The notes under the pieces are model-generated. The model did no database searches and had not been told where the DNA came from. It was given only the letters and a program-made list of their open reading frames with translations. Below, one piece after another: positions 55,940-64,000 of a stretch of 64,000 nt of DNA. Within the stretch, counting starts at the first letter, position 1, and each line of letters begins with the position of its first letter. This DNA is from Neocallimastix lanati (nom. inval.) (lineage: Eukaryota > Neocallimastigomycota > Neocallimastigomycetes > Neocallimastigales > Neocallimastigaceae). Both the position numbers and the translations under genes were made by a program. The stretch lies in assembly GCA_016946835.1 (NCBI GenBank), contig JACVTC010000155.1:1-64000 (forward strand), read 5' to 3'.

Positions 55940-56320
55940 TGTTGAGGTTCATATTGTGAAAGGAGTGTGAACATTAAATAAATAGATTAACTAATTACTA
56001 AATTACACTAAAAGAAATTATTACTACACATTATAAATTTTATTTAAAGAACTATTATTTATAAATTATATATATGTATGATCCATATAAAATATGGATC
56101 ATACATATTTTATACTATTTAATTACATTATTAGATCCAATCATTTAATTAATAAATTACATAAATTTAATATTTAAAATTATAAAATATAATTAATATA
56201 AAAAAAATTATTATATAGAATATAAGAAAATTATTAATAGTAAAGAATATAATAATATATTTTTATAATAAATTATTAAAAATTTAATTAAAAATATCAT
56301 TATTATTCTATTCTTTATCA
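55940..56320 (+). repeat. LTR-like repeat J, copy 1
   Basis: 381 bp starting TGTTGAGGTTCATATTG and ending TTCTTTATCA, repeated at 59920-60447 in the same orientation. It contains a 25-bp palindrome ATGATCCATAT...ATATGGATCAT (56079-56103). The sequence after it, TGATGCCCCGCTAAGACG, is GC-rich for this window and could be a primer site, but the tRNA is not identified. Confidence 0.6.
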
Positions 56321-56398
56321 TGATGCCCCGCTAAGACGTTTGCTATAGTATAGCAAAGGCAAATTTTCTTATATTATTAACTAAATACTTTTTTTTTT

Positions 56399-56660
56399 TA
56401 ATTAACTATATAACTAAATAAAAATATAATTTTTTTTTTTTTTTAATTAACTATATAACTAAATAAAAATATAATTTTTTTTTTTTTTTAATTAACTATA
56501 TAACTAAATAAAAATATAATTTTTTTTTTTTTTTTAATTAACTATATAACTAAATAAAAATATAATTTTTTTTTTTTTAATTAACTATATAACTAAATAA
56601 AAATATAATTTTTTTTTTTTTTTTTTTAATTAACTATAAAACTAAATAGAAATATAATTT
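56399..56660 (+). repeat. Six tandem ~45-bp units
   Basis: The unit AATTAACTATATAACTAAAT + AAAAATATAA + T(10-17) is repeated six times, the last with small changes. Only the T-run length varies among the first five. It is a minisatellite. Confidence 0.88.
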
Positions 56661-57190
56661 TTTTTTTTTATTTTCATTATATCTTAAATTTAAAAAATTT
56701 TGTGTATTTTAAAATATATTTTAATATATGTATTAATTGAAATATTTAAATTAAATAATTTAATTTATATATTACCATATATTAAAAAATTTTTATAATA
56801 ATTTTTTAAAATTCCAAAAATGTCAGGATCAACTGGAATTGTACCAAAAAAAAAATTTTTTTAATTTATATTTTTTTTTTTTGTTTTTTTCTTTCTTCCA
56901 ACTCTTGTTATATTCTTCGGTAGCTTATATATTTTCTCTTGTTATTTTAACTATGAACTTTAAAACTTCTTCTTTTTCTTCTTTTATTTAGAAACAATTT
57001 TTTTTTTATTTCTTCTTATAATAATTTTTTTCACTTTGTTTTAATAAATTCTTTAAATAAGTGATATTAGTATATCATATTTAAACTTCAATAATTTGAT
57101 TTGTGCATTTCAATTAGATTTTTCATTTAATATATCATTAATTTATATTTTATTTTTTTTTTATATTTTTAATTACTACTTTTACCAAGT
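56661..57190. other. AT-rich region, nothing recognised
   Basis: About 530 bp of T-rich DNA between the minisatellite and the LINE poly(A). No gene was seen. Confidence 0.5.
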
Positions 57191-57192
57191 TT

Positions 57193-57241
<49 letters not shown>

Positions 57242-57329
57242 CTAGGAATAAACTTTATTTAATAATATTTTTTTTAAAAAATACATGAAATTTAAATACA
57301 TGAAATTTTTTTATATTAATATTAAAAAA

Positions 57330-58796
57330 CTACGTTATGAGCTTCGAGGACGAAAAGGCCTCTAACTCTTCCCATTCATCGAAGATAACCCCATGTGGAT
57401 GAAAATTATCATTCGAATCTGTATCAGAATTTCTTCTTTGCCTTATCGTTACGACGTCGACACTCTTGACAACGGTAGGTCTAACACTATACAAATCGAT
57501 CATGGTGTAAAAATCACCAATCACAATAGGCATAACGTTAGTAAGGAATTCCGCAAGCCCCACAAAAAATGAAATCGGGAAAGAAGACTCGTTCGAAGGT
57601 GATTGAAAAATATTATTAATAAGTCGCCTTCTTTCCCCCGAGCCGATCTTTAAGATTTCAAATACTGCATTTCCGCCAAGAAGGATACACAGCACGTAAA
57701 AATTGATATTATCATCAAAATCTTCCTCTTTATCATCAGGAATGTTCAATGATTTCTCATGAACAATTAGAGAAAAATTAATAAAAATTTCATCAACAAA
57801 GGGAATGAAATGTTGCCTAAATTCTTCAAATTTAGGACATAAAAGTATCCAGTGTGTAAAACTAGGTATGCTGTTACTCTCACCACAACAAGGGCAGTAT
57901 GTTGGGCAATTTTCTGATACTAGATTACTTTTAACATACGTTTTTACATCAAATTTGAATCCACATTTAATTCGTCCAATCCAAAAAAATCCAAGAGAAA
58001 ATTGTGAATATTTAAGTGATAGACGATGAATAAATTTTTTAAAACCAAATTTAAATTTCTTGTATTTTGTAGATCTGATCGCAGGAGTGCTTGAATAATG
58101 AATATTTTCCCAGTAAAACTTCCTTATTTCTCCAGGAAGTTTATTACTGTGTTTGTGTACTGCTAAACTCCGTGCTTTTTTCGTCCATGAATAGTGAGAA
58201 AGTGTAGGTATATTTTTGACTAAATGAGAAATAATACAAGAAGAATCTTTCCACTTTTTAAAGCATCGAATCATCGCCTTAGCACAAAAACTAGCTATAG
58301 GAGGTATAGAAAGTTCCTTAGACATATTGTAAATTGAAGTATTGGAGGTTTTATTTTTAAACCCGAAACTCCAATACAAACCTCGATTAAAAGCAGTTTG
58401 AGCTTTTTCAGTATTCTTTTTATTTGAACCAAGTAAGGGAGCATAATAAAGAACTGAACTAAGGACAAAAGAAACTAGTATACGAGTTTTAAAGTAGAAA
58501 GGAACATTCCTATTGGTTAAAAATCTAAAGAAAGAGTTAACTGTATAATTAATTTTACTGTTCATCTTAGCAATAATAGGTTTTAAATCCAACGATTCAT
58601 TAAAAGGTATACCAAGATATGTATATTGATTAGTGCTTGGTATATAGTTCATACCAAGTCTAAATGTAGGATTTTCATAATGTCTTGAAGGAATAAAATT
58701 CTTTGGTTTAACAACTAGTGTAGCGCATTTATTGATTCCAAAGGTCATTTCATTTTTAATACCCCAATCATGAGCAATATTCAAAAGGTTTACCAA
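57330..58796 (-). CDS. LINE ORF2 C-terminal part (RT thumb and zinc finger)
   Basis: This is a 488-residue open frame. The start, NLLNIAHDWGIKNEMTFGIN followed by KCATLVV, is the segment just after the YxDD palm in LINE RTs. YTYLGIPF and the FSSVLYYAPLLG-like helices follow. Near residue 300 is a CX2CX10HX4C finger (CPCCGESNSIPSFTHWILLC), which binds nucleic acid in LINEs. The palm itself and the endonuclease are absent, so it is inactive, but the frame is unbroken and less AT-rich than the rest, suggesting a recent insertion. The ATG at 58796 is only the first Met after the deletion and probably not the native start. Confidence 0.85.
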   Translation of the reverse strand: MVNLLNIAHDWGIKNEMTFGINKCATLVVKPKNFIPSRHYENPTFRLGMNYIPSTNQYTYLGIPFNESLDLKPIIAKMNSKINYTVNSFFRFLTNRNVPFYFKTRILVSFVLSSVLYYAPLLGSNKKNTEKAQTAFNRGLYWSFGFKNKTSNTSIYNMSKELSIPPIASFCAKAMIRCFKKWKDSSCIISHLVKNIPTLSHYSWTKKARSLAVHKHSNKLPGEIRKFYWENIHYSSTPAIRSTKYKKFKFGFKKFIHRLSLKYSQFSLGFFWIGRIKCGFKFDVKTYVKSNLVSENCPTYCPCCGESNSIPSFTHWILLCPKFEEFRQHFIPFVDEIFINFSLIVHEKSLNIPDDKEEDFDDNINFYVLCILLGGNAVFEILKIGSGERRRLINNIFQSPSNESSFPISFFVGLAEFLTNVMPIVIGDFYTMIDLYSVRPTVVKSVDVVTIRQRRNSDTDSNDNFHPHGVIFDEWEELEAFSSSKLIT

Positions 58797-58819
58797 GTTT
58801 TAAACATTCAATTTCGCAA

Positions 58820-59173
58820 TTTAATTCCTTGATTTTCTTGGAATGTGAAGAACATTTTCTTTTGTAATATTTTCTTTCCAATTATTGAATTACTTTCTTC
58901 CTGAATTAAGAATATTTAGGTTATCTTCTTCAAAAATAATTTTCTCTTTTGATTTTTTTTTATAATTTGAATAATAATATTATCTTCTTCAAAAATATCT
59001 TTCTTTAATCCACTTATTTTATTCTTCAATTCAGTTATGGTTTGCTTTAATAGTTCTTCATTTAAGGTAACATTTGGAATTTGTTCTTCTCTTATTTTAG
59101 TTAATTCTTGTAAATTCTTAATGTAATTATATAATTTATTAAATTCCTCAATTGGAATTTTATTATCGATCAT
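58820..59173 (-). pseudogene. LINE 5' ORF (coiled-coil)
   Basis: An 85-residue minus-strand frame (58916-59173), MIDNKIPIEEFNKLYNYIKN and on, has heptad-like Leu/Ile spacing and many Lys and Glu, as in LINE ORF1 coiled coils. A small TTATCTTCTTCAAAAAT duplication (58920 and 58980) lies near its end. Sequence homologous to ORF1 then runs on in broken frames to about 58820, next to the RT piece. I do not recognise a specific family. Confidence 0.5.
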
Positions 59174-59412
59174 AAAAAAAAAAATATAATTTATTATGTT
59201 CTAATAATTTTCAATTAATGTAATTATTTTAACAATAATTAATATAATAAATATTACTATTTCTTTAAAATATATAGTAAGCTATTATTATTATTATTAT
59301 TTTTTTTTTTATAATTTCATAAAAGTTTTGTAATATTTTAAATATTATTTTTATATTATAAACAAAATATTAATTATTTTCAATTAAATTTTTAAAATTA
59401 TTCAATTTTTAT

Positions 59413-59676
59413 TATATATTGGAACTACCTCAGTAAACCAATATATATTTTTAACTTTCTTCAAGCTCGAAAAACCTTTTTCGACACCCAAGAAAGTTTT
59501 TAATAATTTTTATTTTTATGCCTTCAAGTTCGGCTCTCTCTGTCCGACACTTAAGGCTTTAAAAAAAAAATATTATACTTACCTTCAGGCTCAGCTCTCC
59601 CTGGCTGACCATCTAAGGATTTTTTTTTAAAATTATAATTATTTGTTAGGTTCGAAATCCTCTTCGACCACCTAAC
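59413..59676. repeat. Array of five hairpins
   Basis: Five consecutive hairpins lie within 264 bp. They are 59413-59447 (10-bp stem), 59453-59498 (9-bp outer and 7-8-bp inner stems), 59520-59557 (5+4+4 bp with single C bulges), 59582-59618 (4+2+5 bp) and 59645-59676 (7+4 bp). The last four share a layout: outer stem, then an inner stem that begins TC and closes GA followed by C, with a pyrimidine-rich loop. The sequences differ while pairing is kept. The patch is also more GC-rich than its surroundings. Function unknown. Confidence 0.65.
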
Positions 59677-59919
59677 TATATAAAAAAAAATTTATTATAT
59701 TGAATTCATATTAAAATAATTCAATTTTCAATAATTCTATCTTAAATTTATATATAATTTTTTTTTACTTTAAAGTATTACTAAAAATTTATGACTAAAA
59801 TTTAAAATTTCTTTGTATTACTATTTTTATGATCTATTTTTATTTTATATTTCATTCTTTTATTATTCTTATCTATTCATCAATGTTTTTACACTCCCCG
59901 ATATCTCCACCAATTTTTA

Positions 59920-60447
59920 TGTTGAGGTTCATATTGTAAAAGGAGTGTGAACATTAAATAAATAGATAAATTAACTAATTACTAAATTACACTAAAAGAA
60001 ATTATTACTACACATTATAAATTTTATTTAAAGAATTATTATTAAAAATATTTATTATTTATAAATTATATAATTATTTTATTGTTAAAAATAACTTTAT
60101 TAATATTAATATTTATTTTTATAACAATATGAGAAACCTTTCAATTATTATTCCTATTTCATTATCACTACTATTTCTACTATTTCTTTTCTCAGAAAGG
60201 CCCCCTCATAAAATAATATGGATCATACATATTTTATATTATTTAATTACATTATTAAAATCCAATCATATAAATTAATTAATTACATAAATTAATATTT
60301 AAAATTATAAAATATAATTAATATGAAAAATTATTAATATAAAATATAAAAAAATTATTAATAGTAAAGAATATAATAATATATTTTTATATAATAAATT
60401 ATTAAGAATTTATGTTAAAAATATCATTATTATTTCATTCTTTATCA
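59920..60447 (+). repeat. LTR-like repeat J, copy 2
   Basis: It starts TGTTGAGGTTCATATTG and ends TCTTTATCA, 528 bp, colinear with copy 1 except for about 140 extra bases (about 60075-60225, including CAGAAAGGCCCCCTC) in place of the palindrome. It ends 14 bp before a tRNA-like sequence. Copies J1 and J2 may be the two LTRs of one element or independent solo LTRs. Confidence 0.6.
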
Positions 60448-60461
60448 AAATCAGCAAAATG

Positions 60462-60535
60462 GTTGGTATGGTCTAATGGTTAGTCACCACGATCATCAAG
60501 CCGAACCACTCGGGTTTGACTCACACCCTTCCAAT
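60462..60535 (+). tRNA. tRNA-like sequence, probably a pseudogene
   Basis: 74 nt with a good A box (TGGTCTAATGG, then TTAG, as in tRNA-Glu and tRNA-Asp) and a weak B box (GGGTTTGACTC). The ends GTTGGTA and TTCCAAT can pair at six of seven positions, counting one G-T. The D, anticodon and T stems do not pair well, and the anticodon cannot be assigned. It could be a degraded tRNA gene or a tRNA-derived SINE head. Confidence 0.35.
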
Positions 60536-61006
60536 TTTATATTAAATTTTTAATTTTATTAACTGGACTATTGTAGAAATTGCTCGAAGTTTCTTAGATT
60601 AAATATATATACCGAATGAAATTGGAATATTCTATTTTAATATTTAATTTAATCTTTTTTTCTATAAATTTCAATTTCTAGAACTATTATCAATTTTTCA
60701 AAAAAAAATATAAATAGAAGTGAATTTCACTAATAAAAATTTTTTTTCTTCGTACTATTATTAATTAGTTAATAAGTAATTTGATATATTACGATAATTA
60801 ATTAATAATAAAATAAAAAAAATAAAAATAAAAATAGGAATAAAATAAAAAAATAAAAAATATTTTATTTTATTTTTATTTTTTATATTCAAGGAATTAA
60901 AGATAATATTATTAACTTATCTTTTTATACATAATATTTATTAATATATTATTTGATTGTCTTTTTATTAATAAAAATATAAATACAAAATAATATATAT
61001 TTAACA
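60536..61006 (-). repeat. AT-rich sequence ending in a CopG-type LTR fragment
   Basis: About 60870-61006, on the minus strand starting TGTTAAATATATATT, matches the CopG LTR at 33050-33194. The earlier part shows no gene. Confidence 0.5.
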
Positions 61007-61689
61007 AAATTTAATAATAAAAATTTAATAATAAAAATTTAATAAAATATAAAAATTGATAATTCATTAAATGTGTAATTAAATAATTATTAATTTAGTT
61101 AATAAAAATAGTTTATAATAATTATTAAACCAGAAAATATTAGTATTATGATAATAAATATTTATTAAAAAATAATAAATTAGTTTAGACAAATATCAAA
61201 TAGTATTATAATAATCATTTATAAAATAGCTTAAATGCTAATTAGAAGAATAGTCTTTTTAGTAATAATAAAATTTATTACATAATATATAGATTAATTA
61301 AGGAAAATTAGATAATTAATTATTAATAATAAATAATAATACTAATAGATAATAGTAATTAATTAATAGTAATAATAAATATGTTGAGATTATTGTACTT
61401 ATAAAATAAATATTAAAATTGATAATTTAATAATTTATTAATTATAATATATAAATAAATATAAGATCATATTAATAAAAAAATTATACGAAAGAGTTTA
61501 TATAGTATAACTAAAAAGTTAACAGATGTAATATAAATATTATATAAAAATATTTTTTTTGATAGGCAATTATCACTTTTAGAACAAATTCTAAATTAAG
61601 ATAATTGATACTTTTGATCAATTTAATTTTTATTTTAAAGGTTTATTGAAGAATTTAACTAAATATTAAAATTTAAAAATAATAAAATA
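61007..61689. other. AT-rich region, nothing recognised
   Basis: About 680 bp without coding, RNA or repeat signature. Confidence 0.55.
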
Positions 61690-61955
61690 ACTATATAATC
61701 CAAAAGTTCAAAAGCCGTGTCAAAATCTTCTGCTTTGGTCTATGGATCTTCATTTAGGTTCCTATATATGATTCTTAAAGCTTTTGTATTGTCTTATTCA
61801 GTAATAGTTTTAATACTTAGAGTGCTTTCTCCATTTTTCTCAGTATTAGTATCATTTGGGATAACAGTATGCTCAAGTTTGGCATACTCTAATTCGCCCA
61901 TTATTAAGTTACTCCATATATTATAGTTTTTCTCATTAAGTATAATTCTCTCCAT
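61690..61955 (-). pseudogene. CopE gag N-terminus (relative of mini-copia D)
   Basis: ATG at 61955 on the minus strand opens MERIILNEKNYNIWSNLIMG, which aligns residue by residue with the mini-copia D protein start (MDRIILNELNYKIWSHFI). KALRIIYRNLNEDP and DTAFELLDYI follow, matching D through residue 90. Two stops interrupt it, and it is cut off near 61690. It lies 52 bp after a Lys-type primer site. It is the 5' end of a copia of the family from which D derives. Confidence 0.82.
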
Positions 61956-62006
61956 TTTGTTTAACATTCTTTATCTTATTCTTAATATTTTTATATTTTG
62001 TACTGC

Positions 62007-62020
62007 TGAGACTCTTAATC
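62007..62020 (-). other. CopE primer-binding site, tRNA-Lys(CUU) anticodon arm
   Basis: GATTAAGAGTCTCA on the minus strand, followed by GC as in mini-copia D, touches the LTR end TCTAAAA. It is the same site as in D and CopC. Confidence 0.7.
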
Positions 62021-62526
62021 TTTTAGAAGCCTAATTTTACACTCAATAATGCACAGAAAATTTTTTATATAAACTTTATTATAAAACTTTTAATTATATA
62101 ATAAATTTAATTTTACAAACAAAAAAAATAATTTTTTTGTTTATTTTTTAATTATTAAAAATATGTCTTTTTTATAAATATAATGGAGGGAAGTTATATT
62201 TACAAATTATAAGATTTTTCTTTTAAAAAATCCATTTTTCTTTTTTTTTATTAAAAAATCCTATTTAAAAATCCTATTTTTTTTTATATATAATAATTTT
62301 TTAATAATAAATTTTTTTAATTATTACTATATATATATTAATGTATTTTTTTTAATAATTTCTTTTTATTATAAAGGCCTCTTTTTATTATAAAAGGATT
62401 AATTTAATATTTAATTTAATATTTGGTTTAATTTTAATATCAAATAAAATTTTATAATATAAATTTCGTACGAAAAAATTTATTTTGTAATTTTAATGAA
62501 AGGAATTTTAGTTTAAAAATCTAACA
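62021..62526 (-). repeat. CopE 5' LTR, D family
   Basis: It begins TGTTAGATTTTTAAACT at 62526 on the minus strand and ends CTTCTAAAA at 62021. Start, end and interior (TTCGTACGAAA, AGTTATATTTACAAA) match the mini-copia D LTRs, with divergence and deletions. Confidence 0.8.
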
Positions 62527-62860
62527 ATAGGTTTTGGAGTTGGGATATTTTTTTTTTAAATTCATTTTCATAGGCTGACTCAATAAGTGAAACGTGGAAA
62601 ATTGGAAAGATACTAAAAGAGTTTGTATGCTTTAATTTATAACAACCAAATTTTTGAGACAACTTTAAACTCAGGCTGAGACATATATTCATCATCATAA
62701 TTTTTTTTTTTGAAAATCAACTGCATTTTGATTAAGTCTTTAGCAATAATTTCAGCACGAGGAACAATAGTAATATCTGGAGTAGAAGGATCAAATTTAG
62801 GATTTTGAATTAAATTAATTATATTTCGATTTCAAATATGGTTATTCTCCTCCTAATTTA
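62527..62860 (-). pseudogene. Tf-like gypsy integrase C-terminal fragment
   Basis: The minus strand from about 62860 reads LIQNPKFDPSTPDITIVPRA, then EIIAKDLIKMQ, followed by LKLSQKFGCYKLKHTNSFS and IFPIFHVSLIES. This is the end of a Tf/chromovirus-type integrase (K-L-x-x-K-F-G-Y and FHVSLL motifs). One frameshift lies near the poly-A at 62700. It is probably the same family as 29698-30480. Confidence 0.7.
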
Positions 62861-62879
62861 GATTATTTCAATTTTGGAC

Positions 62880-63110
62880 TTTCGAAATTTTAAAATTTCA
62901 ATTTTGAGATTTTAAAATCTGGAAAGAAATTTTCTTGATATGGCTTATCCGGCTGGGTAGCTTTATTCGGTAGATCATAAAATAATGAGAACATTATTTT
63001 GTTTTCGTGACTAGAGCTTTTGAGACTCTTAATCTGTTAGGTTTGATTATTTAATACTTGTATTGTGTTTATAAGCAAATTCTGTAAGAGATAAATATTC
63101 CATCCAATTA
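62880..63110 (-). pseudogene. Copia 5' end fragment: LTR end, Lys primer site, leader
   Basis: On the minus strand an LTR end AAACCTAACA (63035) is followed by GATTAAGAGTCTCA (63021-63034). About 25 bp further an ATG opens FSLFYDLPNKATQPDKPYQE, a frame of about 30 codons that may be a Gag start. It is sandwiched between gypsy fragments. The LTR is visible only to about 63110. Confidence 0.5.
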
Positions 63111-63157
63111 TTTTGTTAATAATTGGCATAACATCTTTAAGTATTGTTCAAGTATTG

Positions 63158-63348
63158 CATTTACCTTCTTCGTTTAGCCATTAGTTTGCTGATGATGAGC
63201 TTTATCTCTTAGTAAAGTGATGGTATAAGCTACTTTTAATGGATCATTAGTGAAATATTCAGGACAAAGAGCGATGGCTAAACCAACAAAAACCCTTGAG
63301 CTTAGTTGAATCACCATTAAAGTGAAAATCGTTTGACGAAGAAGACAT
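63158..63348 (-). pseudogene. Tf-like gypsy gag fragment
   Basis: ATG at 63348 on the minus strand begins MSSSSNDFHFNGDSTKLKGF. After one frameshift it continues VGLAIALCPEYFTNDPLKVA and YTITLLRDKAH. This is the FxGDxxKLxxFL...F..D..KV.Y..SLLxGxA pattern of Tf/Ty3-like Gag. It ends at a stop near 63160. Confidence 0.65.
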
Positions 63349-63768
63349 TGAAAGAATTGTTAAATTATATAACCAGTTTAATAATTGCAATAGGTAAATT
63401 TCTTTATTATTATTACTATTTTTTATTATAATTTTTTAAATACTCCCAAATGAGAATCGTAATGATAAAGAATTATAAATTATTATTTTTTTAGGTTTTT
63501 AGTTTATTTATTATTTTTAATAAATTTTGTAAATATAATTACTGAACTAGACTAAATTTCACTCCGTTATGCCTTACAACAAAATTAAAAAACCCGCAAG
63601 AGTTATTAACTAAAGGTATTTACTAGATCTCAATATAAAAAATTATAAACTATATTTTAAAATCGTTTTACCTTCACGATCAACCCTAACCCCTAGAATC
63701 CAATTAGAACAGAAACCAAACAGAAGCCAAGAACAAAAAGAAACTGAAAATCCGAGAGACCCAAAAAA
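63349..63768. other. No gene recognised
   Basis: Mixed AT-rich and, from about 63660, purine-rich less AT-rich sequence (CCCTAACCCCTAGAATCC and after). It is possibly the 5' leader or LTR of the gypsy whose gag is at 63158-63348, but no LTR ends were found. Confidence 0.4.
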
Positions 63769-63900
63769 ATGATTGAAAAACTAAGAAGCAGAAGATATAA
63801 AATCCTAAAAAAAAAAGCTTTAGCAGAATTCAAAAAACCAAACAAAAGGCAGATATATCAAGGGGCGGCTTCAATTAATCTTAGGTTTTTTTTATTATAA
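63769..63900 (+). CDS. Small unknown ORF, 43 residues
   Basis: The ORF MIEKLRSRRYKILKKKALAE, continuing to FFLL, is very basic. It lies in a patch with more G and C than its surroundings. I recognise no family. It may be a chance frame in a retroelement leader. Confidence 0.2.
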   Translation: MIEKLRSRRYKILKKKALAEFKKPNKRQIYQGAASINLRFFLL

Positions 63901-64000
63901 CAAAATATTATAATAAATATAAAAAACACTGATACAAAAACTGCTTTTATTATTTTTATTTTATCTTTCAAATTCTATTTATATTTTTAGAAAAAGTTTT

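Larger units (their letters stand above)
57191..59173 (-). mobile_element. LINE (non-LTR retrotransposon), internally deleted
   Basis: On the minus strand the element has a short ORF1-like start (59173-58916), a broken join, and a 488-residue open frame (58796-57330). Then comes a 3' end with AATAAA (about 57249-57257) and an uninterrupted A tract of 44 (T run 57195-57238). Poly(A) addition after a polyadenylation signal is the LINE hallmark. The endonuclease and most of the RT are missing between the two ORFs. Confidence 0.8.

Noticed and set aside
56399-56660. Regular repeats that might suggest a CRISPR array
   Set aside because: There are no unique spacers: the units abut with only T-run changes. 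The context is eukaryotic.
57805-58029. 74-residue plus-strand frame within the LINE
   Set aside because: It is antisense to the 488-residue LINE frame with its zinc finger, and has no signature of its own.
1-64000. Repeat-induced point mutation as cause of the stops
   Set aside because: Some stops fit C-to-T changes (CAA to TAA, TGG to TGA), but others are A-to-T or G-to-T, and indels are frequent. No count or comparison between copies was possible here.

Overview
This window is eukaryotic, nuclear-type DNA made almost entirely of transposable elements. By eye it is about four-fifths A+T, with long A/T homopolymers and Asn/Lys-rich coding. I see no recognisable host gene. Everything with a clear protein signature belongs to Ty3/gypsy or Ty1/copia LTR retrotransposons or to one LINE. 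CCHC Gags, Ty3-like and Tf-like polymerases, AAT-rich spacers and extreme A+T would suit an AT-rich early-diverging fungus (anaerobic gut fungi or arbuscular mycorrhizal fungi, for example). That is inference only, since there is no rRNA or host gene to fix the taxon.

Layout. 1-6065 (+) is a Ty3/gypsy element (GypA) with the end of gag, a nearly open pol and a 3' LTR. 6535-9682 (+) is a second, decayed gypsy (GypC), joined head-on to an inverted gypsy RNase H/integrase piece (9670-10715, -). 10716-12950 holds remnants and AT-rich DNA. 12840-23295 (-) is a decayed copia (CopB), with another copia (CopF, about 18364-22551) inserted in its gag. 23865-24760 holds a gypsy integrase tail and a dispersed repeat. 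25087-27355 (+) is a short, young non-autonomous copia (mini-copia D) with near-identical LTRs, a perfect target duplication and one intact chimeric ORF, sitting in a tandem poly-T repeat array. 27597-33194 is a mosaic of copia and gypsy fragments in both orientations. 33050-36178 (-) is a copia (CopG) with a micro-inversion in its RT. 36585-37402 holds gypsy LTR pieces. 37927-44609 (-) is a complete young copia (CopC) with two LTRs and a 5-bp target duplication, itself carrying a solo LTR. 44649-45958 is a non-autonomous DNA transposon with inverted ends and a 7-bp target duplication. 46127-49920 (-) is a deletion derivative of GypA. 50231-53592 (+) is another gypsy (GypB), ending at a long imperfect palindrome. 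54699-56660 holds repeats. 57191-59173 (-) is a LINE with a 488-residue open RT tail and a poly(A) end. 59413-59676 is an array of hairpins. 59920-64000 holds an LTR next to a tRNA-like sequence, a copia 5' end related to D, and Tf-like gypsy scraps.

How the parts work. Two different gypsy families show the same Gag-Pol junction: a T TTA AAY heptamer, a 7-nt spacer and a 6-bp hairpin before a -1 shifted pol. At least four copia elements share a primer-binding site that pairs with the anticodon arm of tRNA-Lys(CUU) rather than the tRNA 3' end, which implies half-tRNA priming. Most elements are broken by nonsense codons, frameshifts, deletions or nested insertions. The freshest insertions are mini-copia D and CopC, judged by LTR identity and intact target duplications.
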